Positions 41,917 to 52,553 of a DNA stretch of 64,000 bases are shown piece by piece. The stretch comes from Kordia sp050633145 (GTDB lineage: Bacteria; Bacteroidota; Bacteroidia; Flavobacteriales; Flavobacteriaceae): positions 1 through 64,000 of the forward strand of contig NZ_JBOEFY010000050.1 of the NCBI RefSeq assembly GCF_050633145.1, in the 5' to 3' direction. Position 1 is the first letter of the stretch, and each line of letters opens with the position of its first letter. The position numbers were made by a program, and so were the translations under genes. The notes below the pieces were generated by a model. It was not told the DNA's origin and searched no databases. It saw only the letters and a program-made list of their open reading frames with translations.

Positions 41917-44712
41917 ATGAGAAAGAAAACTAAAATAAAGGCAATTGCAGGCCTTTTATTCCTAGGAGTACTAGGATATACTCTTAGTGATGAATTTGTG
42001 AATGAAGAAAAAGAAAGCAGTTTGCAAGAAAAACATGCCAATTTTCTAGCCAACAGTCCTTTCAAAGAGACACAAAAACTATCTAGAAAAGATCGTAAAG
42101 CAAAAGGATTACCTCCAAATGCTTACAACGAACAAAGATGGGAATTAACGATGAACCCAAGTCTTGGAAGGCCTACTCCAGAAAATCTTCAAGAAATAGA
42201 ACGACAAATAGAGCAATTCGATTTACAAGGACGTGCGCCAGGTGATGCAATTGATAATACTTGGGAAGAAAGAGGTCCAAACAATATTGGTGGTCGTACA
42301 AGAGCATTAATGTTTGATCCTAATGATATAAACAATGCAAATCCTGCAGATGATTATACACGTGTATTTGCTGGAGGAACTTCAGGTGGATTGTGGGTAA
42401 ATGACGACATTACAGATGCAAACTCTTCTTGGCAACTCGTAGAAGGTTTGTCTGGAAATGTTTCGGTTACTGTCATTGTTTCAGATCCTAATGATTCTAA
42501 TACAATGTACTTAGGTTCTGGAGAATCGTATACATTTGGAGCTGCCGTAGGAAATGGAGTGTACAAATCTACAGATGGCGGAGTAACTTGGGAACAAATA
42601 TTTGGAGGAAACGCAGGAACATTTAATGATACAGGTGGATTATTTTATGTAGATGGAATCTTTTATGTAAATGATCTTGTTGTTAGAGATAACAATGGAA
42701 CTACAGAAGTATATGTAGCTGCAGCAAGTGGTAGATATAGTCAATCTAGTACACCATCGAATCTGTTAGGTTTTGATGAAAGAGGATTATACAAATCTGA
42801 TAATGGCGGTACAACTTGGTCACGTTTCCCAATTCAATTTCCAGACAATACATACATGAATCCAAATGATATTGAAATAGATTTGAATAATGATATATGG
42901 TTGACTACAACAAATGATTTCTTCGGAAACCCAGGTGGATTTATCTACCGTTCTACAGATGGAAACACGTTTAATTTTGTATTTAGTTTGCCAAATACGC
43001 AACGTACAGAATTGGAACCATCGTCAACAACTCCAGGAACATTTTGGGTTGCGGCTGATGTAGGTGCTGGATCGCAAGCAAATATATATACTACAACAGA
43101 TAGCTTTGGGTCTGTAACACTTTTAACAGAACCTAATGATGCAGATAACGGAATTCCTGCAACAGATTATACGAGACAACAAGCGTTTTATAACTTACCA
43201 ATCGAAGTAGATGCTAATGATAACCTTTATGTAGGTGGTATCGATTTATTTAAATACGATGCAGTTAATGATGATTGGGATCAGCTTTCTAAATGGCAAA
43301 CAGGAGGTGGACAGCAGAATATTACAGCTTCTTTTGTACATGCAGATCAACATGCAATCGTTTTTCGTCCAAATGATAACACACAAGCAGTCATAGGAAA
43401 TGATGGAGGAGTTTATTACAGTGCCGATTTTGCAAACTCAGCAGGCAATGCTGCAGCTATTCAAGCTAGAAACTTAAACTATAATGTGACACAATTTTAT
43501 TATGGAGCTATTGGAGCTTTAGATGCTGCAGATGGTGATGATATCGCTGGAGGAACACAAGATAATGGAAGTTTAATTGCATTGGATGCTGCTGCTGGAG
43601 TGAACAGTTTAAACATGTTTTTAGGAGGAGATGGAGCTTTTACAGATATCGATGACGAAGATGGGTATATGGTTGCATCATTACCATTTTTAAGACATGT
43701 ATATATTCCATATCCAGCGTTAAATACCTCAGGAGCCTATTTTATTGCAAATGATAATGGTGCTCGCCATGGAGACTTCATCAATACAGTCGAACTAGAC
43801 AAAAACACAAATACTTTGTACACAAATGCCACTGTTGGTAATTCACCACGTATAGGACAATTTACAAACATAACGAACGGTGGAGCAAATGTTGTAAGAA
43901 ACGATTTAACAAATGGACTATTAAACAGTCAGCCTTCGGCTTTTAAAGCATCTGCAGATGGACAAACAGTATATGCAGGACTTCGTAATGGACGTTTATT
44001 AAAAATTGAAGCTGCATTAACAACGATACCAGTTTGGTCAAATGTGCAAGATGCAAATTTTGTTGGAAGTATTTCTGATATCGAATTTGGAGAAACAGAA
44101 GATGATTTATACGTTACATTCCATAACTATGGAGTAAACAATGTATGGTATTCTCCAGATGCAGGAGTTACTTGGGAACAAAAAGATGGAAACTTACCTG
44201 ATTTGCCAGTAATGACAATAAAAAGCAATCCATTAGTAGCTGATGGCGCTGAAGTAATTATAGGAACAGACTTAGGAGTTTGGAGATCAGCTAACTTCAA
44301 CACAAACAGTCCAACTTGGGTACGTTCTGATAACGGAATGCGCTCTGTACCAGTATTAGATTTAGATGTAAGAGTTTCAGATAATAAAGTGCTTGCTACA
44401 ACCTACGGTAGAGGTTTCTTTACAGGTCAATTCTTACCAGGAATACTAAGTACAGAAGAATTTAGCGCAGTAAACAACTTTTCTATCTATCCAACAATTT
44501 CTAATGGAAATATGACGCTTAAAGCAAAAGATAGCGGAAAAACAACAGTTACAGCGTATACAATTGCAGGACAACAAGCAAGTGTAAAAGAACTAGATTT
44601 AAGTAGAAATACACCATCAAACTTAAACCTTTCTGAATTATCATCAGGAGTTTATATTCTGAAAATTCAGCAAAACGATGCAATTAAAACTCAAAAAATA
44701 GTTATACAGTAA
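41917..44712 (+). CDS. T9SS-secreted BNR/sortilin-type beta-propeller protein (copy 1)
   Basis: Surface or secreted protein, 931 aa. N-terminal membrane helix (residues 5-25) acts as signal, followed by a conserved region ending GRAPGDA, then propeller repeats with Asp-boxes (STDGGVTWEQ, SDNGGTTWSR, SPDAGVTWEQ) and a C-terminal type A T9SS sorting tail of about 75 residues (FSIYPTISNG ... SGVYILKIQ ... TQKIVIQ). Related proteins include sialidase-like and VPS10/sortilin propellers; catalysis is not evident. A close paralogue follows at 44954. Substrate unknown. Confidence 0.85.
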   Translation: MRKKTKIKAIAGLLFLGVLGYTLSDEFVNEEKESSLQEKHANFLANSPFKETQKLSRKDRKAKGLPPNAYNEQRWELTMNPSLGRPTPENLQEIERQIEQFDLQGRAPGDAIDNTWEERGPNNIGGRTRALMFDPNDINNANPADDYTRVFAGGTSGGLWVNDDITDANSSWQLVEGLSGNVSVTVIVSDPNDSNTMYLGSGESYTFGAAVGNGVYKSTDGGVTWEQIFGGNAGTFNDTGGLFYVDGIFYVNDLVVRDNNGTTEVYVAAASGRYSQSSTPSNLLGFDERGLYKSDNGGTTWSRFPIQFPDNTYMNPNDIEIDLNNDIWLTTTNDFFGNPGGFIYRSTDGNTFNFVFSLPNTQRTELEPSSTTPGTFWVAADVGAGSQANIYTTTDSFGSVTLLTEPNDADNGIPATDYTRQQAFYNLPIEVDANDNLYVGGIDLFKYDAVNDDWDQLSKWQTGGGQQNITASFVHADQHAIVFRPNDNTQAVIGNDGGVYYSADFANSAGNAAAIQARNLNYNVTQFYYGAIGALDAADGDDIAGGTQDNGSLIALDAAAGVNSLNMFLGGDGAFTDIDDEDGYMVASLPFLRHVYIPYPALNTSGAYFIANDNGARHGDFINTVELDKNTNTLYTNATVGNSPRIGQFTNITNGGANVVRNDLTNGLLNSQPSAFKASADGQTVYAGLRNGRLLKIEAALTTIPVWSNVQDANFVGSISDIEFGETEDDLYVTFHNYGVNNVWYSPDAGVTWEQKDGNLPDLPVMTIKSNPLVADGAEVIIGTDLGVWRSANFNTNSPTWVRSDNGMRSVPVLDLDVRVSDNKVLATTYGRGFFTGQFLPGILSTEEFSAVNNFSIYPTISNGNMTLKAKDSGKTTVTAYTIAGQQASVKELDLSRNTPSNLNLSELSSGVYILKIQQNDAIKTQKIVIQ

Positions 44713-44733
44713 TACAAACTATTACTAAAAATC

Positions 44734-44767
44734 AAAAGCGAACTTATTAAATAAGTTCGCTTTTTTT
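44734..44767 (+). terminator. Intrinsic terminator between the paralogues
   Basis: AAAAGCGAACTTAT (44734-44747) and ATAAGTTCGCTTTT (44751-44764) form the stem, with T residues after, 22 bp past the first stop. Confidence 0.85.
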
Positions 44768-44953
44768 ATGTCGTATTGTAACTTGAGAGTCATATTTTTT
44801 CAAACCAATTAAAAATACCAACAATGTAGCTATAAGTGTATTTGACACAAATTAAAGTAATTTATCTACTAAAAGATATTAATTTAGCAAGAACAGTTAC
44901 CTTTAAGATAGCTAATTCATAATCCAATATTATACAAGTTCAATATCTAAAAT

Positions 44954-47767
44954 ATGGACAAAAAGTTAAAGAGAAGGGCGTTTTTAATTTTACTATTTCT
45001 AGCAATTATTGGCTATGTTCTAAGTAGTAAAAAGAAAAAAGAAGCAACGCAAAAAAATGTTCCTGCAAAAACAATCAAAGAACAACATGCGTATCACCTA
45101 GAAAATAGTCCGTTTTCAAACTCAAAATATCTATCTCGATCTGACAGAAAAGCACAAGGAATTCCACCAAATGCATACTATGAACAGCAATGGGAACTCA
45201 CAATGAATCCCGCTTTAGGAAGACCAACTCCCGAAAACCTACTTCAACTACAACAACAATCAAAACAAAATATACAAAAACGCGCTCCTGGTGATGCTTC
45301 CGATAATGCTTGGCTAGAAAGAGGTCCAAACAATGTTGGCGGACGCACACGTGCCATTTTATTTGATCCAAACGATATCAATAACGCAAATCCGAATGAC
45401 GATTATACACGCGTATTTGCAGGAAGTGTTTCGGGCGGTTTATGGGTAAATGACGATATCACAGATGCAAACTCATCGTGGCAGTTAGTTGCAGGTTTGC
45501 CTGATAACATTTCGGTGACAGTTTTAGAAGCTGACCCGAATAATACTAACATTTTATACTTAGGTTCTGGCGAATCATACTCAAGCGGTTTTGGTGTCGG
45601 AAGCGGAATCTATAAATCAACAGATAGTGGCGCAACTTGGCAACAAGTACTAGGCGGAAATGAAGGAACATCGTCTGTAGATGGTGCTTCGTATTATGTT
45701 GATGGTATTTTTCATGTAAATGATATTGTGGCGAGAAACAATAACGGAACTACAGAAGTCTATGCAGCCATTGCAAGTGCTTCGTACCGAGAGGCAGCAG
45801 CTCCATTCAATATTCTAGGCTTCGATCAACGCGGTTTATACAAATCTACGGATGATGGTGCCAATTGGTCACGATTTCCACTGCAATACACAAGCGGATT
45901 ATACGTAAACCCAAATGATATTGAACTAGACATCAACAACAATATTTGGCTGGCAACCACAAACGATTTCTTCAATAATCCTGGCGGTTATATTTATGAA
46001 TCTACAGATGGAAATACGTTTACACTAAAACACACCATTCCAAACGGACAGCGTACGGAAATTGAACCTTCGCAAACCACAGCAGGAACGTTTTGGATTT
46101 TGGCAGAAGTGAACCGACGTGCAGATATGTTTATCACAACAAATGATTTTGATACTGTAAACACACTCGCAGAACCAAGTGATGCAGACAACGGAATTGC
46201 CGCTACCGATTTTACGCGCGGACAAGCCTTTTACGATTTGGTCATTGAAGCAGACGTGAACAACAACTTATATGTTGGTGGAATTGACTTATTCAAATAC
46301 AATACAACAAATAACAATTGGGATCAAATCTCTAAATGGAAAAACAATAACGGATTACAAAACATTACGGCTTCACTTGTACATGCCGATCAACACGCTA
46401 TTGCATTTCGACCAAACAATCCCAATCAGGCAATCATAGGAAATGATGGTGGTGTATATTTTAGCGCTGCTTTTTCTACTTCCGTGAATAATGCTACTGC
46501 AATGGAAGCACGCGTAAAAGATTACAATGTAACGCAATTTTATTATGGCGCTATTGCAGATTCTGATATTTTAGATGGTGATGATATTGCTGGTGGAACA
46601 CAAGACAACGGAACTCTAGGTGCAATTGATGCTACTGTGGGAATCAATAACTTTTTCACAGCTTTAGGAGGCGATGGCGCGTATACCGAAATTGATGAAG
46701 CCGACGGATACGCTGTAGTTTCGTTTCCATTCTTAAACCATGCGTATGTTCCGTATCCTTCGTTAGATGCTTCTATTGGTTATTTTATTGTGTCTGAATC
46801 GAATCCGTCTAGCTTTCGCGAAGGCGAATTTATCAATGTAGCAGAATTAGACAAAACAAACAATGTATTGTACACGAATGCTTCTATCTCTAACGGAGCT
46901 TTTCAAATAGGGAAACATTCCAATGTAAATGGAGGAAATGGCAATGTAATTACTTTTGAATTTCAAGATGCTTTATTAGACAATGCACCAACAGCATTGA
47001 AAATTTCTGCGGACGGACAAACCTTATATGCAGGTTTAAAAAATGGAAAACTTCTAAAAATAGACAATGCGCATACAGAAACTCCAAGTTTTATGGATAT
47101 AAGCGATGCTAATTTTGTGGGAAGCATCTCTGATATTGAATTTGGCTTGAATGAAAATCAACTCTTAGTTACCTTTCATAATTATGGTGTAACTAATATT
47201 TGGTATTCACCGAATCAAGGAACTTCGTGGAACAATAAAGAAGGTGATTTACCAGATTTACCTGTAAAATCTATCTTAATGAATCCATTACTTACAGATG
47301 GAGAAGAAGTAATTGTTGGAACTGAATTAGGTGTGTGGCGATCGCAAAACTTTGAAACAATGTCTCCAACTTGGGTACAATCTAACAACGGAATGCGTTC
47401 TGTTCCTGTATTAGATTTAGACATGCGCGCATCAGACAATATAGTGTTGGCAACTACACACGGACGCGGGTTTTTTACAGGTCAATTCTTATCTGGAACC
47501 TTGAATGCTACGGAAATTGAGTCAGAAAATCAATTTACAATCTATCCAACTATTTCTGATGGAAATATGTCGCTTGGCGCGAATGAAAATGGCTTGGCAA
47601 CGATAACAACTTATACATTATCTGGACAACAAGTAGATCATCAGACTATCAATCTAACAAAAAATACAACGACAAATTTTAAGGTTTCCAATACTGCTTC
47701 TGGTGTATACATCTTAAAAATTCAGCAAGGCAACAATATTCAAACACAGAAAATAGTAATAAATTAA
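44954..47767 (+). CDS. T9SS-secreted BNR/sortilin-type beta-propeller protein (copy 2)
   Basis: 937 aa, clearly paralogous to the gene upstream over its whole length (shared runs such as RGPNN.GGRTRA, VLDLD.R.SDN.VLATT and the sorting tail SGVYILKIQQ.N.I.TQKIVI). Same layout: N-terminal helix, propeller with Asp-boxes (SPNQGTSWNN, STDDGANWSR), T9SS type A tail. It has its own terminator and a 241-bp separate upstream spacer, so it may be regulated apart from copy 1. Third-position use differs somewhat from copy 1 (more C and G), which suggests an older duplication. Confidence 0.85.
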   Translation: MDKKLKRRAFLILLFLAIIGYVLSSKKKKEATQKNVPAKTIKEQHAYHLENSPFSNSKYLSRSDRKAQGIPPNAYYEQQWELTMNPALGRPTPENLLQLQQQSKQNIQKRAPGDASDNAWLERGPNNVGGRTRAILFDPNDINNANPNDDYTRVFAGSVSGGLWVNDDITDANSSWQLVAGLPDNISVTVLEADPNNTNILYLGSGESYSSGFGVGSGIYKSTDSGATWQQVLGGNEGTSSVDGASYYVDGIFHVNDIVARNNNGTTEVYAAIASASYREAAAPFNILGFDQRGLYKSTDDGANWSRFPLQYTSGLYVNPNDIELDINNNIWLATTNDFFNNPGGYIYESTDGNTFTLKHTIPNGQRTEIEPSQTTAGTFWILAEVNRRADMFITTNDFDTVNTLAEPSDADNGIAATDFTRGQAFYDLVIEADVNNNLYVGGIDLFKYNTTNNNWDQISKWKNNNGLQNITASLVHADQHAIAFRPNNPNQAIIGNDGGVYFSAAFSTSVNNATAMEARVKDYNVTQFYYGAIADSDILDGDDIAGGTQDNGTLGAIDATVGINNFFTALGGDGAYTEIDEADGYAVVSFPFLNHAYVPYPSLDASIGYFIVSESNPSSFREGEFINVAELDKTNNVLYTNASISNGAFQIGKHSNVNGGNGNVITFEFQDALLDNAPTALKISADGQTLYAGLKNGKLLKIDNAHTETPSFMDISDANFVGSISDIEFGLNENQLLVTFHNYGVTNIWYSPNQGTSWNNKEGDLPDLPVKSILMNPLLTDGEEVIVGTELGVWRSQNFETMSPTWVQSNNGMRSVPVLDLDMRASDNIVLATTHGRGFFTGQFLSGTLNATEIESENQFTIYPTISDGNMSLGANENGLATITTYTLSGQQVDHQTINLTKNTTTNFKVSNTASGVYILKIQQGNNIQTQKIVIN

Positions 47768-47913
47768 ACCACATTTGCTACTTAATGTGAGATTGACATA
47801 AGAAATTATTATACCAATTGTTGTTTGAATTTACTGTAAAAGAAAATGATAAATGGTATTAGCATTAGATAAAAATCAATTGTTTGTCAGTTTGACATTT
47901 CTGATAAAACATT

Positions 47914-47948
47914 AAAAAAGGGAGCACTTTTTCAAGCGTTCCCTTTTT
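47914..47948. terminator. Bidirectional intrinsic terminator
   Basis: AAAAAAGGGAGCACTT and AAGCGTTCCCTTTTT form an imperfect stem between the second paralogue (+) and nrdA (-). Confidence 0.65.
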
Positions 47949-47979
47949 CTTTTGTCGATTTTTTATAATAATATATGAT

Positions 47980-50418
47980 TTAAGAACCACACATTAAGCA
48001 ATCGTCATCTTGACCTTCTTTTGATCGTGCAATGATTTCTTTTAATTCTTCTGGAGTTAATGGCTCAACTGCTACTGGAGTTGGCTTTGCTCCTACTGTT
48101 TCCACAGCAATTGCAGCCGCAGATTCAACAGCAACTGGTGCTTTTTTCACCTCTTTCTTTACTGTAAACTTAATTGCATCTACTGCCGATTTTGTTCGTA
48201 AGTAGTACATTCCTGTTTTTAATCCAGATTTCCAAGCGTAGAAGTGCATTGACGTTAATTTTGCCATTGTTGCACCTTCCATAAATAAGTTTAATGACTG
48301 AGATTGATCAATGAAATATCCTCTGTGACGAGACATATCAATAATATCTTTCATACTCAATTCCCAAACTGTTTTATACAATTCTTTGATGTCTTGCGGA
48401 ATTTCTTCAATGTGTTGGATAGATCCGTTAGCACGCATTAAATCTTGCTTTAAATCTTCTGTCCACAATCCTAAGTTTACTAAATCTTCTAGTAAATGTT
48501 TGTTTACCACGATAAATTCACCTGAAAGTACTCTACGCGTATAAATATTTGATGTATATGGCTCAAAACATTCGTTGTTTCCAAGAATTTGTGATGTAGA
48601 TGCAGTTGGCATTGGTGCTACTAATAATGAGTTACGTACTCCATTTTCAGCAATTTCCTTACGCAAACTTCCCCAGTCCCAACGACCGCTTAATTCTTCA
48701 TCTTTAATTCCCCATAAATTATGTTGGAACTCTCCTTGCGATATTGGCGAACCTTCATACGTTTGGTATGGACCTTCTACTTTTGCCAATTCCATAGAAG
48801 CAGTTACTGCCGCAAAATATAAAGTTTCAAATATTTCTTGGTTCAGTTTTTTAGCTTCATCCGAAGTAAATGGCATTCTTAATTTGATAAAGGTATCTGC
48901 CAATCCTTGCACACCTAATCCGATTGGACGGTGACGGAAGTTAGAGTTTTCTGCTTCTTTTACAGGATAGTAGTTTCTATCAATTACTTTATTTAAGTTC
49001 TTTGTTACACGTTTTGTTACTCGGAATAACTCATCATGATCAAATTCTTTTCCTTTGATAAACATTGGCAATGCAATCGAAGCCAAGTTACAAACTGCTA
49101 CTTCATCAGGAGATGTATACTCCATGATTTCTGTACATAAGTTTGACGAACGAATTGTACCTAAGTTCTTTTGGTTCGATTTACGGTTTGCCGCATCTTT
49201 ATATAACATGTATGGCGTTCCTGTTTCAATTTGAGATTCTAGGATTTTCTCCCATAACTCACGCGCCTTAATTGTTTTTCTTCCTTTGTTTAACGACTCG
49301 TATTTTAAGTATAACTCTTCAAATTCATCACTATGTACATTGAATAAGTTTGGACATTCGTTTGGACACATTAATGTCCAAGGTCCATTTTCTTCTACAC
49401 GCTTCATGAATAAATCTGGAATCCACATTGCGTAGAATAAATCACGCGCACGCATTTCTTCTTTTCCGTGATTTTTCTTTAAATCTAAAAAGTCAAAAAT
49501 ATCTGCATGCCAAGGTTCTATATATATTGCAAACGAACCTTTACGTTTTCCTCCACCTTGGTCTACATAACGTGCTGTATCATTGTACACTTGTAACATT
49601 GGTACAATTCCATTACTAGTTCCATTAGTTCCTGCAATGTATGATCCTGTAGCACGCACGTTGTGGATAGACAAGCCGATTCCACCTGCTGATTGTGATA
49701 TTTTCGCCGTTTGTTTTAGAGTGTCGTATATTCCATCAATACTATCATCTTGCATTGCTAATAAGAAACATGATGACATTTGTGGTTTTGGAGTTCCGGA
49801 GTTGAAAAGCGTTGGAGTTGCATGTGTAAAGAACTTTTTAGACATTAACTCGTATGTTTCAATCGCAGCATCCAAGTCATTTAAGTGAATTCCAACAGAA
49901 ACACGCATTAACATATGCTGTGGACGTTCTGCAATTTTACCATTTAACTTTAATAAGTATGAACGCTCTAACGTTTTAAATCCGAAGTAATCGTATCCAA
50001 AATCACGATTATAGATAATAGTAGAATCTAAACGATCTGCATTTTCCATAATTACATTATATACCTCATCGGATAATAATGGTGCTTTTTTTCCTGTTCT
50101 TGGGTTTACATACTCATACAAATCCACCATTGTCTCAGAGAATGATTTCTTTGTGTTTTTGTGTAAGTTTGATACGGAAATACGTGCAGCCAATCGTGCA
50201 TAATCGGGATGCGTAGTCGTCATTGTGGCGGCAATTTCTGCTGCAAGGTTATCTAATTCTGAAGTTGTTACTCCATCGTATAATCCTTCAATTACACGCA
50301 TAGCAACCTTTACAGGATCCACTAAATCGTTTAAGCCATAGCATAACTTTCTCACTCGTGAAGTGATCTTGTCAAACATCATTGGCTCTTTTCTTCCGTC
50401 TCTTTTTACTACAAACAT
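47980..50418 (-). CDS. nrdA: Ribonucleoside-diphosphate reductase, large (alpha) subunit
   Basis: Class Ia ribonucleotide reductase catalytic subunit; makes deoxyribonucleotides with NrdB and a tyrosyl radical. 812 aa. N-terminal ATP-cone (about 1-90, VKRDGRKEPMMFDKITSRVRKL) for allosteric control; active-site Cys in MSSCFLLAMQDD, redox and radical residues in NLCTEI, and C-terminal CLMCGS with the thiol pair that is re-reduced by thioredoxin or glutaredoxin. An Ala/Val/Pro-rich linker precedes the end. nrdB lies upstream on the same strand (152-bp gap). Confidence 0.97.
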   Translation of the reverse strand: MFVVKRDGRKEPMMFDKITSRVRKLCYGLNDLVDPVKVAMRVIEGLYDGVTTSELDNLAAEIAATMTTTHPDYARLAARISVSNLHKNTKKSFSETMVDLYEYVNPRTGKKAPLLSDEVYNVIMENADRLDSTIIYNRDFGYDYFGFKTLERSYLLKLNGKIAERPQHMLMRVSVGIHLNDLDAAIETYELMSKKFFTHATPTLFNSGTPKPQMSSCFLLAMQDDSIDGIYDTLKQTAKISQSAGGIGLSIHNVRATGSYIAGTNGTSNGIVPMLQVYNDTARYVDQGGGKRKGSFAIYIEPWHADIFDFLDLKKNHGKEEMRARDLFYAMWIPDLFMKRVEENGPWTLMCPNECPNLFNVHSDEFEELYLKYESLNKGRKTIKARELWEKILESQIETGTPYMLYKDAANRKSNQKNLGTIRSSNLCTEIMEYTSPDEVAVCNLASIALPMFIKGKEFDHDELFRVTKRVTKNLNKVIDRNYYPVKEAENSNFRHRPIGLGVQGLADTFIKLRMPFTSDEAKKLNQEIFETLYFAAVTASMELAKVEGPYQTYEGSPISQGEFQHNLWGIKDEELSGRWDWGSLRKEIAENGVRNSLLVAPMPTASTSQILGNNECFEPYTSNIYTRRVLSGEFIVVNKHLLEDLVNLGLWTEDLKQDLMRANGSIQHIEEIPQDIKELYKTVWELSMKDIIDMSRHRGYFIDQSQSLNLFMEGATMAKLTSMHFYAWKSGLKTGMYYLRTKSAVDAIKFTVKKEVKKAPVAVESAAAIAVETVGAKPTPVAVEPLTPEELKEIIARSKEGQDDDCLMCGS

Positions 50419-50475
50419 ACGCTCATCTGTTTTTTGTTCCTTCTGACTCTCGTTCAGAAAAGGGGTTAGTTATTT

Positions 50476-50503
50476 TGCTAATTTTTCGGCGAAAAAATTA
50501 GCA
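50476..50503 (-). other. Hairpin in the nrdB-nrdA gap
   Basis: TGCTAATTTTT (50476-50486) and AAAAATTAGCA (50493-50503) are perfect arms around a 6-base loop. There is no T-run on the minus strand, so it is more likely an mRNA stability or attenuation element than a terminator. Confidence 0.45.
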
Positions 50504-50570
50504 TTTAGGGTTTTATTAATGTGTTTTAAAACTTTGATTGCAGTGCAACCAAAATCAAAGGGATTTTCTT

Positions 50571-51551
50571 TTAGAAATCAGCGTCAAAGCTAAATTTGTC
50601 TTTCTCTTCTTCTTTATTAAGCACACCTGCTTTTTGGTATTCTGAAACTCTTTTTTCAAAGAAGTTCGTTTTACCTTGAAGAGAAATCATATCCATAAAA
50701 TCGAATGGATTTGATACATTGTATTCTTTCTCACAACCTAATTCTTGTAAAAGTCTGTCGGTAACAAACTCCAAGTACTGCGTCATCAATTTAGCATTCA
50801 TTCCAATAAGACTTACAGGTAAAGATTCTGTAATGAATTCGCGCTCAATATTCAATGCATCTACGATGATAGAACGGATACGCTCTTTAGGAACTTTATT
50901 TATTAGGTGATTATTGTGTAAGTGTACTGCAAAATCACAGTGCACACCTTCATCACGAGAAATTAACTCGTTTGAGAAAGTTAACCCAGGCATAATTCCT
51001 CTTTTCTTCAACCAATAAATAGAACAGAAAGCTCCTGAAAAGAAAATACCTTCTACGGCAGCAAACGCAATTAAACGCTCTGCGAAACTTGGTGATTCAA
51101 TCCATTGTAAAGCCCAATCTGCTTTCTTTTTGATTGCTGGAAAATTGTCAATTGCCTTAAATAACTTGTCTTTTTCTTTTTCATCTTTCACATACGTGTC
51201 AATTAATAACGAATATGTTTCTGAGTGAATGTTTTCCATCATAATTTGGAATCCGTAGAAAAATTTAGCTTCTGAATATTGTACTTCATTTACAAAGTTC
51301 TCTGCTAAGTTTTCATTTACAATTCCGTCTGATGCTGCAAAAAAGGCAAGAATATGTTTTATAAAATAACGTTCGTCATCATTTAATTTAGTGCTCCAAT
51401 CTGTTAAGTCTTGGTGAAGATCAATTTCTTCAGCAGTCCAAAAACTAGCTTCAGATTTCTTATACCATTCCCATATATCTGCATGTTTTATTGGGAAAAT
51501 CACAAATCTGTCTTTGTTTTCTTGTAAGATGGGTTCTATTGCTGATGACAT
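50571..51551 (-). CDS. nrdB: Ribonucleoside-diphosphate reductase, small (beta) subunit
   Basis: Houses the diiron-tyrosyl radical for NrdA. 326 aa. Metal and radical residues are in the spacing of class Ia proteins: Asp75, Glu106, His109 and radical Tyr113 (MMENIHSETYSLLI), with the second Glu/His pair (EGIFFSGAFCSIYW, then SRDEGVHCDFA) further on. The tyrosine is present, so it is not a tyrosine-less class Ic form. Upstream spacer 51552-51824 has a perfect DnaA-box-like TTATTCACA. Confidence 0.96.
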   Translation of the reverse strand: MSSAIEPILQENKDRFVIFPIKHADIWEWYKKSEASFWTAEEIDLHQDLTDWSTKLNDDERYFIKHILAFFAASDGIVNENLAENFVNEVQYSEAKFFYGFQIMMENIHSETYSLLIDTYVKDEKEKDKLFKAIDNFPAIKKKADWALQWIESPSFAERLIAFAAVEGIFFSGAFCSIYWLKKRGIMPGLTFSNELISRDEGVHCDFAVHLHNNHLINKVPKERIRSIIVDALNIEREFITESLPVSLIGMNAKLMTQYLEFVTDRLLQELGCEKEYNVSNPFDFMDMISLQGKTNFFEKRVSEYQKAGVLNKEEEKDKFSFDADF

Positions 51552-51650
51552 AAAATTATCGGGTTTTTTAATGTAAAATTGGGTAAAAGACTATTGTTTG
51601 ATTTGGGAACTACAAAGATTGGAAATTGTCTTTTAAAATGAAAGTCTAAC

Positions 51651-51659
51651 TTATTCACA
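51651..51659 (+). promoter_or_regulatory. DnaA-box-like TTATTCACA upstream of nrdB
   Basis: Matches TTATNCACA once, 100 bp before the nrdB start. DnaA control of nrd genes is known in E. coli; a single 9-mer may be chance. Confidence 0.25.
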
Positions 51660-51824
51660 AAGTTGATGAGTTTTTAACAACAGTACAGTTTTTTCCTACT
51701 TTTTCAACATTTTATCAAACGGCATTTTTATCTGATTATCAGTTAATTACAAGAATCAACTCTTTGCTAGCAGCGATAAAACCAGCGTTTTCAAAAAAAA
51801 ATGGGAAAATGATTTTTTAATAAA

Positions 51825-52394
51825 TTAGCGTCCTAATTTTTTTGCTGTCTTCTCTAATTCTGAATACCAATCTTCTCCAAATTTTCGAACCAATGCTTCT
51901 TTCACAAATTTGTATGTAGGTACTTGTAATTCTTTTCCTAAAGAACAGGCATCATCACAAATTGGCCATCTGTGATAATTTACTGCTGCAAAATCACTAT
52001 ATGCTTCTACTCGAATTGGGTATAGGTGGCAAGAAATAGGTTTTTTCCAATCGACCAAACCTTTATTGTATGCTTCTTCAATTCCGCACAAAGCGGTATT
52101 CTTATCATCAAAAATAACATAGGCACATTCTGCACCATTAACTAAAGGAGTTTCTAAGTCGCCATTTTCTTGAACTATATAGGTTCCTTGCTTTTCAATA
52201 GCTTCTATACCTTCTTTACGTAAAAAAGGTTTTACGGTATCGTATATGTCTTCTAATATTTTGACTTCTTCTTTTTCAAGTGGCGCACCTGCATCACCTG
52301 CTACACAACATTCTCCTTTACATGCAGCCAAATTACATACAAAGTCCTTTTCAATAATATCTTCTGAAATGATGGTTTTTCCTATCTGAAACAT
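51825..52394 (-). CDS. DUF3109 family protein (Cys-rich)
   Basis: 189 aa, cytosolic. Many conserved Cys: CNLAACKGECC near residue 20, CAYVIF, LCGIEEAY, ISCHLYPIRV, and ICDDAC. This pattern is characteristic of DUF3109, related to YkgJ-type zinc/iron-sulfur Cys-cluster proteins. Function unproven. A TATATTTG box ends only 5 bases before the ATG, so the mRNA probably has almost no leader. Confidence 0.9.
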   Translation of the reverse strand: MFQIGKTIISEDIIEKDFVCNLAACKGECCVAGDAGAPLEKEEVKILEDIYDTVKPFLRKEGIEAIEKQGTYIVQENGDLETPLVNGAECAYVIFDDKNTALCGIEEAYNKGLVDWKKPISCHLYPIRVEAYSDFAAVNYHRWPICDDACSLGKELQVPTYKFVKEALVRKFGEDWYSELEKTAKKLGR

Positions 52395-52398
52395 GTGG

Positions 52399-52406
52399 CA
52401 AATATA
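52399..52406 (-). promoter_or_regulatory. -7 box for the DUF3109 gene
   Basis: TATATTTG on the minus strand lies 5-12 bases before the ATG, implying a leaderless or near-leaderless transcript. Confidence 0.45.
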
Positions 52407-52499
52407 CTTTTTTTATGACTTTTTATTTTGACTTTTTACTCAAACTTAACAGCAACGATTTATTCACTTTAATTTAAACTAAAAAACACATCTTTTCTC

Positions 52500-52529
52500 T
52501 TTGATAATTAGGCGAATAGTGTACTTTTG
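52500..52529 (+). promoter_or_regulatory. Promoter for the marC-like operon
   Basis: TTTG (52500-52503), 18-bp spacer, TACTTTTG (52522-52529): the same TTTG-N18-TACTTTTG arrangement as the efflux operon promoter at 5421-5450. Confidence 0.65.
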
Positions 52530-52553
52530 CCGCGAATTTAAAGATATACTAAA

